Positions 16,788 through 26,500 of a stretch of DNA of 64,000 nucleotides are shown here, piece by piece. The stretch lies in the IMG/VR virus record IMGVR_UViG_3300050821_009856, positions 1 to 64,000 of that record; one strand, written 5' to 3'. The notes under the pieces are model-generated. The model saw only the letters and a list, made by a program, of their open reading frames with translations, had not been told where the DNA came from and did no database searches. The DNA comes from a virus. A program made the translations under genes and the position numbers. How positions within the stretch are numbered: position 1 is the stretch's first letter; the number at the start of each line of letters is the position of its first letter.

Positions 16788-17378
16788 ATGGGACGACCGA
16801 AGGGCAGCAAGAACAAGGTGCAGCACGCTCCGAAGGACAAGATCGAGTACTGGAAGGCCGAAGAGCCCGAGGTGCTCGGGAAGGATTTGATTTCCAAGTT
16901 CCACACCCATCTTGCCACAGCGAAGATGTGCTACCTCTTCCGGACCAAGGCTCGGTCGAAGGGCACCAAGGTTGTTCTCGGTACGGCCGGTCGTCTCAGC
17001 GACAAGATCAAGGCACTTGCCGACTTTGACTTCATCATCGAGATCGGCTACGACGAGTGGCGCAATTTGAATGTCACGCAGAAGCAGGCCCTCGTTGACC
17101 ACGAGCTGTGCCACTGTGGCGGTGAGGAGGATCCGCAGACGGGCGGGATGAAGTGGGGGCTTCTTCAGCATGACCTCGAAGAGTTTCGGGAAATCGTCGG
17201 CCGCTACGGCTTTTGGAAGACCGATATCAAGGACTTCGTCCAATCGGTGAAGAAGGATCCAGAGGCTGTCGCTCCCATCAACACGCACACGGAAGCTCTG
17301 GAGCGGCACACCAAGCTCGCCGAGGAAACGCACTCGCGAGTGGACGCCCTGGTTGACGAAGCTGCTGCTGCGGCGTAG
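16788..17378 (+). CDS. Putative phage metallopeptidase
   Basis: A 196-residue protein with a zinc-protease-like motif HELCH (His105, Glu106, His109) in the context VDHELCHCGG. A third possible ligand lies in QHDLEEF (His128, Asp129, Glu131). The N-terminus is basic (MGRPKGSKNK). This arrangement matches the phage putative metallopeptidase family, found in many phages with unknown substrate. The C-terminal 50 residues are a low-complexity helical tail. It has a good AAGGAG site and its own CTATAGT promoter element. Confidence 0.7.
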   Translation: MGRPKGSKNKVQHAPKDKIEYWKAEEPEVLGKDLISKFHTHLATAKMCYLFRTKARSKGTKVVLGTAGRLSDKIKALADFDFIIEIGYDEWRNLNVTQKQALVDHELCHCGGEEDPQTGGMKWGLLQHDLEEFREIVGRYGFWKTDIKDFVQSVKKDPEAVAPINTHTEALERHTKLAEETHSRVDALVDEAAAAA

Positions 17379-17414
17379 TATTGCCCTGTAGTCAACTCAA
17401 CCAAGGAGCCTCAG

Positions 17415-17708
17415 ATGTCCGAGAAGAAAGAGTACACGCCAGGCGGTAAGTCCAAATACGCTCACCGGAAGGCTCGGCGGGCCAATGGGGGCTCGCCTGC
17501 CAGTCGTGAGCAGATGCCCTGGTACTACCTCACGGTGACCCAGGACTTTGCTCAGCGTGAGCGTGATCAGGAGAAGGTCCGGGCGGCCGGGAAGAAGCTC
17601 AGCGCCAATCCGTTGCGTCCGTGGGGCGCCGAGCCCGAGCGTCGGTTGACGGAGCAAGAGTTGGCCATCATCGAGATGGAGGAGACCCAGGTCGCTGCGG
17701 CTGCGTAG
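17415..17708 (+). CDS. Hypothetical small charged protein
   Basis: 97 residues, strongly basic at the N-terminus (MSEKKEYTPGGKSKYAHRKARRANGG), then a helix (AQRERDQEKVRAAGKK) and an acidic/Ala tail. An AAGGAG lies seven to nine bases before the ATG. No family recognised; the composition suggests nucleic-acid contact. Confidence 0.5.
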   Translation: MSEKKEYTPGGKSKYAHRKARRANGGSPASREQMPWYYLTVTQDFAQRERDQEKVRAAGKKLSANPLRPWGAEPERRLTEQELAIIEMEETQVAAAA

Positions 17709-17743
17709 GAATCTTCGGTCAGGGCGGCGGGTCGGTTGGGGAG

Positions 17744-18058
17744 ATGATCAAGGTTCCATCTGCAGCGACATTGAGGAAGTACGGCTTGACCGATGTGACC
17801 TGGCTGGCGATTCTTGCCAGCCAGGGTAATGTCTGTCCGATCTGCAACAAGGTCCCGACTACTGGTCGGTTCGTGACAGACCACTACCACGTTAAGGGAT
17901 TCAAAGACCTTCCATTTGAAGAGAAGGCTCAGTGGGTCAGGGGCGTGACTTGCTGGTGGTGCAATAGCGTTTTCCTGGGTCGCGGCGTTACCATCGAGAA
18001 GGCCCAGGCTGTGGTAGACTACCTCAAGGCGTTCAAGGCCCGTATGGAGAAGCAATGA
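17744..18058 (+). CDS. Endonuclease VII-like HNH nuclease
   Basis: 104 residues from ATG 17744, with GGGGAG just upstream. It carries the recombination-endonuclease-VII pattern: a first zinc knuckle CPICNK, the catalytic segment VTDHYHVKGF, then VRGVTCWWCN with the second CxxC. T4 Endo VII resolves branched DNA before packaging, but many short relatives are free-standing homing-type nucleases. Its position directly before the ribonucleotide reductase (ATGA overlap) and the presence of an HNH gene directly after it suggest a mobile nuclease role. A resolvase role is the alternative. Confidence 0.8.
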   Translation: MIKVPSAATLRKYGLTDVTWLAILASQGNVCPICNKVPTTGRFVTDHYHVKGFKDLPFEEKAQWVRGVTCWWCNSVFLGRGVTIEKAQAVVDYLKAFKARMEKQ

Positions 18059-20046
18059 ATCCGGCGCAAGAGTTCATCTTTGTTGGGAAGTACGCTCGAT
18101 GGGTGGACGCACACAAGCGCAGGGAGAATTACGAAGAAGCGGTAGATCGGTACTTTGGTTTCTTCGAGAAGAAGTTCGGTGACAAGGTGCCGAAGAAGGT
18201 CTTTACCCTCTGTCGACACCAGGTCATGACGATGGGGGCCATGCCCTCAATGCGGGCTTTTTGGACGGCTGGACCTGCTCTGGAGCAGAACAACATCTGC
18301 GGCTACAACTGCTGCTCCATGGTCATCAAGGATCTGCAGTCCTTCGCTGAACTATTCTTCATCCTGATGTGCGGCACTGGCCCAGGATTCAGCGTTGAGG
18401 CCCAGTTTACGGACGATCTGCCGGCAGTGAAGCCCTTCACCGGTACTAGTGTCGGGACACATGTGGTCGGTGACAACAAAGAGGGCTGGGCCACCTCTTT
18501 GCGTGTCGGTATGGAAGCCTGGTTCGACGGTAAGGACATCGAGTTTGATTACAGTCTGGTCGAGAAGGGGCACCCTCGCGGATCTAGACTGAAAACGATG
18601 GGCGGACGGGCCAGCGGTCCGGAACCTCTGAAGCGCCTCCACGCCGTTGTCCGGGATATCGTTCTGGGAGCTGCTGGGCGAAAGCTGCGAAGCGATGAGA
18701 ATCTGGATATCTGCAACCACATCGGGGCAGTGACAGAGGTCGGTGGCATTCGTCGTGCCGCGGAGATTAGCTTTTCGGATCTGAATGACGACCTGATGAG
18801 GCATGCGAAGGACGCCCCGATCCCGCCCCATCGGTGGCAGTCCAACAACTCGGCTGTGTATTTGGGCCGTCCCGACATGATTACGTTTCTGCGTGAGTGG
18901 ACGGCCCTCGCAGCATCTGGCACGGGCGAACGGGGGATCTTCAACCTGAAGGCTGCCCAAGAATCCTGCTTACGTCGTGCCGTGGACAAGCTCGGTATGA
19001 CTTGGGAGGAGTTCAGCAAGTACCTGCGAACGAACCCATGTGGCGAGATTCTCTTGATGGCACTGCTTGGAGAATTCTGCAATCTCACGGAGGTTGTCAT
19101 CCGTGCCGACGACACATTTGCGGATCTGGTGGAGAAGGTTAAGTCGGCAGTCTGGATGGGTGCCATGCAGGCGTGCCTAACCGACTTCCCATTCATTCGC
19201 CCGAGCTTCAAGGCCTGCTGCGATGAAGAGATGTTGCTCGGAGTCAGCTTAACCGGGCAGATGGACAACCCGAAGCTCCTGACAGCCGAACGCCTCCAGG
19301 ACTTGAAGGAGGTTGCCATCCGAGAGTGTCGGAAGGCCTGCAAGGCACTCGGGCGTAACATGTCGGCTGCGATTACCACCGGCAAGCCCAGCGGAACCGT
19401 CAGCCAGCTCGTAAACTGTGCTTCTGGATGCCACCCGCGGTACGCGAAGTTCTATTGGCGGCGGTATCGGCTGAACAGTGTGGATCCACTCTTCCGGATG
19501 CTCCGTGACCAGGGGCTCAAGTTCACGCCAGAAAACGGTCAGGGCCCCGAGGCCGTGGAAGCTCGTCGGAAAGCTCTCATCACCAAGGGGCGCTCTTCCG
19601 AGGAAGCGGCAGTCTTGGTGCCCGATTGGTCTGAGGACCAGGTCATGACCTGGGTGTGTGCCTTCCCGGAGGCCGCGCCGGCCAAGGCCATCACACGAGA
19701 CCAGATGTCGGCGATCGACCAGCTGGAGTGGTACCTGAAGATCAAGAAGAACTGGTGTGAACATAACCAGAGTGTCACAATCTATATAAAGCCAGACGAA
19801 TGGTTGAAAGTGGGTACGTGGGTGTGGGAGCATTTTGACGAGATCTGCGGAGTGAGCTTCCTACCGTACGATGGGGGGAGTTACGAACAGGCCCCCTATC
19901 AAGAAATTACAAAAGAGCAGTATGAAAGGGCGGTTAAGGCCTTCCCGAAGATTGATTACAGCCAGCTGTACCTTTATGAAGAGGACGACAATACGACTGG
20001 AGCAAAACAGGTAGCCTGTGGTGCTGGGGGGTGTGAGAGCAGGTGA
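18055..20046 (+). CDS. nrdJ: Class II (adenosylcobalamin-dependent) ribonucleotide reductase
   Basis: A 663-residue monomeric-type NrdJ that makes deoxynucleotides from ribonucleotides using B12. Key residues: the substrate-site motif NPCGE with thiyl-radical Cys329 and catalytic Glu331 and Asn327, the internal redox pair in NCCS (about 86-87) and FCNL (Cys342), and a C-terminal shuttle pair in the segment ACGAGGCES. GTGERGIFNLKAA and the GKPSGTVSQL loop are further family signatures. No small subunit or activase gene accompanies it, as expected for class II. It overlaps the upstream nuclease and the downstream HNH gene. Confidence 0.92.
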   Translation: MNPAQEFIFVGKYARWVDAHKRRENYEEAVDRYFGFFEKKFGDKVPKKVFTLCRHQVMTMGAMPSMRAFWTAGPALEQNNICGYNCCSMVIKDLQSFAELFFILMCGTGPGFSVEAQFTDDLPAVKPFTGTSVGTHVVGDNKEGWATSLRVGMEAWFDGKDIEFDYSLVEKGHPRGSRLKTMGGRASGPEPLKRLHAVVRDIVLGAAGRKLRSDENLDICNHIGAVTEVGGIRRAAEISFSDLNDDLMRHAKDAPIPPHRWQSNNSAVYLGRPDMITFLREWTALAASGTGERGIFNLKAAQESCLRRAVDKLGMTWEEFSKYLRTNPCGEILLMALLGEFCNLTEVVIRADDTFADLVEKVKSAVWMGAMQACLTDFPFIRPSFKACCDEEMLLGVSLTGQMDNPKLLTAERLQDLKEVAIRECRKACKALGRNMSAAITTGKPSGTVSQLVNCASGCHPRYAKFYWRRYRLNSVDPLFRMLRDQGLKFTPENGQGPEAVEARRKALITKGRSSEEAAVLVPDWSEDQVMTWVCAFPEAAPAKAITRDQMSAIDQLEWYLKIKKNWCEHNQSVTIYIKPDEWLKVGTWVWEHFDEICGVSFLPYDGGSYEQAPYQEITKEQYERAVKAFPKIDYSQLYLYEEDDNTTGAKQVACGAGGCESR

Positions 20047-20568
20047 TAGAACTCGAAGGAAAGAAGTTTGGTCGGTTGGTGGTCCTGAAATTCTTGGGTC
20101 GTAGTTACGGGACTCCGTGCTGGCTCTGTCGGTGTGAATGTGGCAAAACTAAATCGATAAAGTCCTCTCATTTGCTTGCTGGAGCCACAAAAAGTTGTGG
20201 CTGTTTGAATAGAGATGCAATCGCAGCCAGATGGATGCCGCATAGACAGAATACACTTTTTCGTTGCGTGATCCACGGATATAAAACGGGGGCAACGCGC
20301 AGGGGGGCTGGTGTGGGGACTTTCATTTGAAGATTGCTTTAAACTGATGTCCTCTCCGTGCCATTATTGTGGTGCGCCTCCATCGCAGAGTAGAAGTAAG
20401 TGGCCTGACATCTTCTACATGGGAATAGATCGTAAGGACAATGCTGAAGGGTACACAGCAGAAAATGTTTTGCCGTGTTGTGTTATTTGTAATAAGGCAA
20501 AGCTGACCATGCCCTATTCTGGGTTCAAGGAGTGGATCTCGAAGGTTTATCGGCATCTGGCGCTATAG
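20043..20568 (+). pseudogene. HNH homing endonuclease broken by a one-base frameshift
   Basis: The first frame starts at GTG 20043, overlapping the reductase stop. It encodes FGRLVVLKFLG, WLCRCECGK and TKSCGCL, the usual N-terminal zinc domain of phage HNH homing nucleases. It continues to ATRRGAGVGTFI and stops at 20330. The rest of the family pattern resumes in the +1 frame: WGLSFEDCF, CHYCG, the HNH core GIDRKDNAEGYTAENVLPCCVICNKAK (shown here only as its two halves in the family) and WISKVYRH. Removing one G from the GGGGGG run at about 20297-20302 joins the frames as TRRGLVWGLSFED, the normal family text. It is either a recent inactivation or a homopolymer sequencing error. The gene is A/T-richer than its neighbours. 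Confidence 0.85.
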
Positions 20569-20569
20569 T
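20564..20569 (+). promoter_or_regulatory. GCGCTATAGT promoter element, leaderless type
   Basis: TATAGT overlaps the stop codon of the HNH gene and is followed by eight bases and the ATG at 20578, with no ribosome-binding site. Confidence 0.5.
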
Positions 20570-20577
20570 CTGCCTGA

Positions 20578-21606
20578 ATGCCTGGTTACTTTGACGATGA
20601 TGAGCCGCAGTCTCTAGCCGAACAGGGCTACGACGAAGATCCGCAGCCGCAATCTCAACGACCAGCTATCCGTCGTCCGCGGCCAGACCAGCAGGAAGAG
20701 TACTTCGAGGAACAGGCGCCACAGCAGATGGAGACAGTCAGCATCAACACCGAAGAGGTCGAAGAGGATTACCAGGAAGTGGTATCCCATGTCGACCGTC
20801 GGCTCCGGATCGCCCAGTACTACCGCATGGTCTTGGATGGGTCGCTTTTTAACGACGACACTCCTGAGTCGAAAATCGTCCAGAATCGGATCCGAAAGTT
20901 CGTCAGAGATGAGATAGAGGTCCTCTTCGGCATGAAGGTGGCCCCTACCGCGGCAGCTGTGGACTTGCCTTTCAGCGCCGAAGAAATCGACGCCCTGAAG
21001 GCCCTGGCTCAGGCCACGGTCGCAGCTAAGCGTAGGGCCGTCGAGCCGAAGCTCAACCGTATTGCCCAGTCGCCACCGGCTCAACAGGCAGCTCCCGTGC
21101 CGGCCCTGAAGCCCATCCAGGCGCCTCCACAGCAGGCGCGGCCTGTGGCGTCACCCCAGCCCCATCCGCAGGTGGACCGAGTAGATCGAGCCCAGAAGCC
21201 TCGTCCACCTCAGCCTCAACAGAAGCCGGTTCCACCGGCCCAGCCCGGAGTCCTCCAAAGCAACGTGAAGCCCGGGGACCCGTCACTGGTGGGTGACCCA
21301 CGTGTGCCCGAAGACTATCGCCAGGACCCTACGATTCGGATCAAGAATGGCCATGTATACGTTCAGCAAAGAGACCCCAATGGGGAACTTCTCTGGGTCC
21401 ATGAGACCGGCATGGCGCGGGCGATGCCTCTCCTCAAGGATGTGACGCCGGTCGCCAAACCTACGGGGCCGATTCAGCCTCTACCGATGCCGTCCATCGA
21501 CATGATGCCCATGCTCACAGAGCAACGAGCGTCCACAGAGGCCGTGGAGAATCTGGAACGTATCGCCATCAAGCTTGATCCTGTCTTTAGGGGCAAAATC
21601 TTTTAA
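20578..21606 (+). CDS. Acidic, proline-rich hypothetical protein
   Basis: 342 residues. The N-terminal 70 residues are acidic and Gln-rich; a helical, more ordered domain follows (VVSHVDRRLRIAQYYRMVLDGSLF to VLFGMKVAP). Residues about 160-235 are a Pro/Gln/Ala-rich linker. A short folded C-terminal part contains GHVYVQQRDPNGELLWV. No family recognised. It may act as a scaffold linking replication proteins encoded downstream. The mRNA probably starts at its ATG. Confidence 0.5.
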   Translation: MPGYFDDDEPQSLAEQGYDEDPQPQSQRPAIRRPRPDQQEEYFEEQAPQQMETVSINTEEVEEDYQEVVSHVDRRLRIAQYYRMVLDGSLFNDDTPESKIVQNRIRKFVRDEIEVLFGMKVAPTAAAVDLPFSAEEIDALKALAQATVAAKRRAVEPKLNRIAQSPPAQQAAPVPALKPIQAPPQQARPVASPQPHPQVDRVDRAQKPRPPQPQQKPVPPAQPGVLQSNVKPGDPSLVGDPRVPEDYRQDPTIRIKNGHVYVQQRDPNGELLWVHETGMARAMPLLKDVTPVAKPTGPIQPLPMPSIDMMPMLTEQRASTEAVENLERIAIKLDPVFRGKIF

Positions 21607-21627
21607 CCCAAACAAAGGAGTACCGCA

Positions 21628-22311
21628 GTGAATCCCACCGTACCGCAGCAGACCAGTGCACGCCAGGGCGCCAAGGACGCGTTCAGTCGCCTGACCGCCC
21701 TTGAGAAGCGACTGGCAGATCAGGAGCAGACTTCCACCCGAGTTCTGATGGCCGTTAACCAGGCATTCGGTAGCCTCGGAAAGGCTGTTGACGACCAGGC
21801 AGAAACTGTCGAGGCCATCGTTTCTCTGACCGGACCCGACCAGGTTGCCCAGGTCATCGCTGAGCTGCGGGCCACCAAGCTTCGCCAGCAGGCCGAAACC
21901 ACCAAGGCTCAGATTTCCTTGGCTCTGACTGAAGGGAAGCTCTTGAAGGCTGAGGTCATTGGGGAGAACTCCCTGGTTGTTGGCCGAGAGGTCAACAAGG
22001 ATGGTGCCGAGCTTCCTCCTGGATACGCCGCCGCTCGTGTCAGTGCGCTGCCGCCCGACAACAAGGAGCGAGTGATGGGCCACAAGGTTGGTGATGTTGT
22101 CGAGACGAAGGAGGGTGGAAAGTTCACCGTCCAAGAGGTCTATGACTACGCACCGCCCAAGCCTGCCGAGACTCCGGCGGCCCCGCCGCCTGCGGCTGAG
22201 CCCCAGGTTGCTGCATCGCCCGCGCCGGTGGAGCCTACGCCCGAGCAGGTCCCTCAACCCGAGCCGACGCCTGTTGCTGAAACCTCCGTCGCCGCTCCGG
22301 CGCAGGCGTAA
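21628..22311 (+). CDS. Hypothetical protein with coiled N-terminus and Pro/Ala tail
   Basis: 227 residues from GTG 21628 with AAAGGAG nine bases upstream. The N-terminal 100 residues are helical (SRLTALEKRLADQEQTSTRV, later VIAELRATKLRQQ). A small beta domain follows (VVGREVNKDGAELPPGY ... VGDVVETKEGGKFTVQEV). The last 60 residues are a Pro/Ala/Glu-rich disordered tail. No family recognised. The gap to the exonuclease gene is three bases. Confidence 0.5.
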   Translation: MNPTVPQQTSARQGAKDAFSRLTALEKRLADQEQTSTRVLMAVNQAFGSLGKAVDDQAETVEAIVSLTGPDQVAQVIAELRATKLRQQAETTKAQISLALTEGKLLKAEVIGENSLVVGREVNKDGAELPPGYAAARVSALPPDNKERVMGHKVGDVVETKEGGKFTVQEVYDYAPPKPAETPAAPPPAAEPQVAASPAPVEPTPEQVPQPEPTPVAETSVAAPAQA

Positions 22312-22314
22312 CGT

Positions 22315-23121
22315 ATGACCGCCAAACGTAGCACCGAGAAGCGTCCCGTTGTCGTAACACTCGACATCGAGACGGCCCCGCTTGAGGTCTACGTCTGGCG
22401 GATCTGGGAAGAGAATGTCGGCATCGACCAAATCAAAAAGGACTGGTGCATCCTCTCTTTCGCCTACAAGTTTCTGGACGAGAAGAAGGTGTACTTCCAT
22501 TGCACTGGTGGCCGCGGGCCCGACAAGGTTCGAGACGACAAGAAGCTTGTAGAACTGCTCTGGGAGATCCTGGACAAAGCCGACGTGGTCGTCCTTCAAA
22601 ACGGGAAGGCATTCGACATCAAGAAGATCAACGCCCGGATGGCCATGTATGGGATGAAGCCGTACTCGCCCATCAAGGTCATTGACACGATGCTTATTGC
22701 CAAGAAGCAGTTTGGGTTCACCAGTAACAAGCTGGAGTTCTTGGCACGCATCTTGACCGACACTGGGAAGTCGAAGCACAAGAAGTTCCCCGGCTTCGAA
22801 CTCTGGGAGGAGTGCCTGAAGGACAACCCGGAGGCTTGGATCGAGATGGAGAAATACAACAAGATCGACGTCGTGGCTGACGAGAAGGTCTACCTGCGGC
22901 TGCGTCCTTGGGTCGAGGGGCATCCAAACTTCGGTGTCTACTCCTCTACGGAAGAGGTGACGTGTCCGAAGTGTGGCAGCACACATCTACAGAAGCGCGG
23001 TAGCTCCTACACTCAGGTCGGTGAGTATCACAGGTTTCAGTGCCTGGACTGCCATGGCTGGGCCCGGAGCCGTTACGTCACCAACACCAAAGAGAAGCGT
23101 AAGGCGCTCCTTAGTAACTGA
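22315..23121 (+). CDS. DnaQ-like 3'-5' exonuclease with C-terminal zinc ribbon
   Basis: A 268-residue exonuclease of the RNase H-like fold. Exo I is LDIETAP (Asp17, Glu19), Exo II is QNGKAFDIKKINAR, and Exo III is YNKIDVVADEKVY. The C-terminal 45 residues form a zinc ribbon (CPKCGS ... FQCLDCHG), an unusual addition that may contact DNA or the polymerase. Because it precedes the polymerase III alpha gene, which lacks an obvious exonuclease insert, it is the likely proofreading partner. Confidence 0.8.
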   Translation: MTAKRSTEKRPVVVTLDIETAPLEVYVWRIWEENVGIDQIKKDWCILSFAYKFLDEKKVYFHCTGGRGPDKVRDDKKLVELLWEILDKADVVVLQNGKAFDIKKINARMAMYGMKPYSPIKVIDTMLIAKKQFGFTSNKLEFLARILTDTGKSKHKKFPGFELWEECLKDNPEAWIEMEKYNKIDVVADEKVYLRLRPWVEGHPNFGVYSSTEEVTCPKCGSTHLQKRGSSYTQVGEYHRFQCLDCHGWARSRYVTNTKEKRKALLSN

Positions 23122-23124
23122 ACC

Positions 23125-23343
23125 ATGACGGTCGAGGAGATTCGGCATCGACTCAGTACGGACGAAGACTTCATTCCCCTGAAGCGCTTCGACTATTCGA
23201 TGCGGTGTCTGTTGGACCGATATCCCGATGGAGTCCCAGATCGGATCATCGCTCAGAGCTTGTTGATTGATGATGAGCAGGTCGAGGTTCTCTACCAGGA
23301 AGTTGTGGCCAAACTTCGGACCAACATGAAGGTGGAGACGTGA
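23125..23343 (+). CDS. Small helical protein, unknown function
   Basis: 72 residues, mostly helical and charged (MTVEEIRHRLSTDEDFIPL ... LLIDDEQVEVLYQEVVAKLR). The pattern DRIIAQSLLIDDEQVEVLYQE resembles a helix-turn-helix, but no family is recognised. It lies three bases after the exonuclease and overlaps the next gene (GTGA). Confidence 0.5.
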   Translation: MTVEEIRHRLSTDEDFIPLKRFDYSMRCLLDRYPDGVPDRIIAQSLLIDDEQVEVLYQEVVAKLRTNMKVET

Positions 23344-23531
23344 TCGCCAAAAAATCGCCACCGTGTCAGCACCTAGAGCTTCACTTTGAGCGTGGTGGCT
23401 TGTACGTCGTTTGCAGCAACAAAGAGTGTGGCGACATGTGGCGATCCGTCTTGAAACCCATGGGGATCGTTGTTAATCCGGCTGCCAGGTCTCAAGGATT
23501 GACCAACCTAGACGTGCGTCAGAAGCCTTAA
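23340..23531 (+). CDS. Small zinc-finger protein
   Basis: 63 residues from GTG 23340, overlapping the upstream stop. Potential metal ligands are CQHLELHF and CSNKECGDMW, a compact Cys/His knuckle. The remainder is short and basic. It sits just before the DNA polymerase promoter; the role is unknown. Confidence 0.5.
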   Translation: MIAKKSPPCQHLELHFERGGLYVVCSNKECGDMWRSVLKPMGIVVNPAARSQGLTNLDVRQKP

Positions 23532-23578
23532 TCTTCTCCTCCGTAGCATCCCAGTCTGCTGTCAACCCTTGCTGTCGT

Positions 23579-23584
23579 TATAGT
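23579..23584 (+). promoter_or_regulatory. TCGTTATAGT promoter element for DNA polymerase
   Basis: TATAGT with eight bases to the ATG at 23593 and no ribosome-binding site between, again giving a leaderless mRNA. A 61-base gap to the previous gene supports an independent start here. Confidence 0.5.
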
Positions 23585-23592
23585 CCAGCCTG

Positions 23593-26500
23593 ATGCCATT
23601 TTTGAATTTTGCAACTCCTCATTGTCATGTGGATTCGCTAGACTCCGCATCAACCCCGAAAGCCTTCGCTCAGCGCGAGCTTGAACTGGAGACCGGGGCT
23701 CTCACCATCACAGATCACGGTACTCTGCAGTCTGTCCGGAAGGTCTACGACTTAGTCAAGGACAAGAAGTCGCCTTACTTCGGGAAACTCACCCCTATCC
23801 TTGGTGTAGAGGGCTACTTCCGAGATGACAGCTGCCCTATTCTTGCCGCGGCGGGGGTACCCAAGAACGACAAGGGCACGTACGTCGACTTCTTCAAGTA
23901 CGGACACCTGACTCTTCATGCTCTCGATGCCGATGGCTACGAGACGCTCTGCCGAGTTCTCTCCGATGCTGATGGCCACGCCGAGAAGCACGGCTCTGAA
24001 CGCAAGCCCCTCTTCACCTGGAGGGACCTAGAGGAGCTTGGGGGCAAGAACATCACAGTAGGTAGTGGCTGCCTTATTGGCATGGTTCAGCGGTTCATCA
24101 TGGCTCATGGGCGCTTCGACCTGGCCGAGGCCTACTACCGTCGACTCCGATCCACCTTCAAGCCTGGTAACTTCTTCGTAGAGGTCTTCCCGCACGTTTG
24201 CGACCGGAACTGGGACGAGACGGTCTTCGTGAAGTTCTCGGACGGTAGCACCGAGAAGTTCCCTATCTACAAGAACCTCAAGACTGACAAGAAGCCGACC
24301 GGCAAGAAGGGTGGTGAGGGATGGAAGGCCAAAGACTTGGCTGCCAATTGGCATCGTAGTCCTGAAGGCCATGGCTGCCTTCGGGCTGTCATGCAGGATC
24401 GGAAGTGGGTTGAGTACGACTCGCCACGGCAGATCGTTGGCGTCGAGCACCTACAGGACTTCATCGTCAATGACTGCCAGCCCTGGGCGCCTGGTGGTGA
24501 CCTGCAATACGGCTGCAACAAGGCGGTCATCGAGTTGGCCGCCAAGTACGGCGACAAGATCCTCATCAGCGATGACAGCCATTTCGTCAGGCCTGATGAG
24601 AAAGTCATCCAGGACATCCGACTGCAGCAGAGCGGTAGCTGGCGATTCAGTAGCGCCCACTTTCGGTACAGCAGCGACGATGCCTGGCAGTACTTCCGTG
24701 ACGTCCTCCAGGTCCCCGAGGCAACCTTCGAGTCGTGGATCGACAACAGCAGAGAGTGGAGTCAGCGTTTCAAGGACTTCAAGTTCAAGGACCGGGCGAG
24801 CCTTCCCGTAAAGTTCTACCCAGCAGACAGCTGGCGTCACACGGCTCAGCTAGTACTTCGCCATGGGCGTATGCAGGTTGATCCGCCACATGTCGAGCGG
24901 TTTAAGTCGGAAATTGAACTGCTCCATAAGAACGGCACTATCGACTTGCTGCCGTACTTCTTCATCGATGAAGAGGCGGTCTACCAGTATGAACGCCGCG
25001 GCGAACTGACTGGCCCAGGCCGTGGGTCTGCCGCCGGCTTGTCTCTGACGTATTTGATGGGCATCACGCATGCGGACCCGCTTCGATATGGTTTGAGTAA
25101 GGACCGATTCCTGACCCTCGACCGCATCCAATCAAAGAAGCTCCCCGACATCGACCAAGACCTGCCTGAGCGCGAGAAGACTCTTCTGCCATGGCTAGAG
25201 AAGAGGTTCGCTGGCCACTACGCACAGATCAGCGTCGATACAACCCTAAAGCTCCGGTCGAGCGTCAAAGATGTTGCTCGGTGGAAGCGAGCCAAAGATG
25301 GGAAGAGCGGCTTTGTCCCTCCAGAGATTGAGAACCTGGCGAAGAAGTTCGAGGAGGCCCCTCAGGGGGTAACCGACTACGATTTCGTCTTCGGCTACAA
25401 AGGAGCTGATGGCTGGGTTCAGGGGAGCCTTGACCACGATCCGGCGTTGCAGCAATACATTGCCCTGTTCCCCGATGAGTGGGCTCTTGTTCAGAAGTGC
25501 CTGGGCCTGAGTCGTCAGAAGGGCAGGCACGCTAGCGCCTTCGTCATCACCAACGAGCCCATCAAGAACTTCATCCCCCTGACGTCCGTCTCTGATGTAA
25601 CTGTCACCCAGTTCACCGCCAACAGCGTCGAAGCGATGGGAGGTCTGAAGATGGACTTCTTGGTGGTGTCAGCCCTGAACGACATCGGGGCCTGCATTCG
25701 TTTGATTCAGAAGCGAAGCGCCGACCAGTCACAGCCCTGGTCGTCTGCCTACCAGCATTTCGATACGCCTTTCAATGACATCCCGGACGATTTTGTGCCA
25801 CCGTCGATGACCATTGATGGACTCCGAGTTCCCCTGTTGAGGGTCGTGCCGTTCAAGGGCGGACACGTTGACATCTGGGACCTGCCAGAAATCCAGGCTG
25901 TCTTCAGGGAAATCTGTGAGCAGCGTACGGAAACGGTGTTTCAGTTCAATACCCCTGGGGCCAAGAAGTGGCTTCGGCACTTTGACTCAGTGAGCGGGGT
26001 CGAAGCAGATGGCACCGTTCACAAGGCTCTCGACAGCATTGAAGACCTGGCTGCCTTCACGGCCCTTGACCGGCCAGGGCCACTCGATGCAACGCCGACA
26101 CCTGATACGACCCACAATATGCTCGTGGAGTTCGCCAATCGAGCCAAGGGGAAGCCAGCTGTAGGGGTTGTTCCTATGCTGATGCAGCTTATCAGCGAGA
26201 CCCATGGTGTCATCACCTACCAGGAACAACTGACTCGCATCTTCAGGGAGACTGGCAAGTCGACGGCTATTGAGGCAGAGAACTTCCGGATCCACGTCAG
26301 CAAGAAGATGCCGATGGAGATTATCAAAGACAAGGCGATCTTCATGAAAGGGGCAGTCGAGACTGTTGGCCCCGAAGTCGCCGATCAGCTTTGGTCCATG
26401 ATGGAGACTTTTGGCCAGTACGGATTCAACAAGAGCCACGCCGTCTGCTACGTCATCATCAGCTATGCCTGCGCCTGGCTGAAGCACCACTTCCCTCTGG

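Noticed and set aside
21481-22986. A 501-codon minus-strand frame
   Set aside because: It is a shadow of the proline-rich, coiled and exonuclease genes. The product is rich in Leu, Arg and Gly without motifs.
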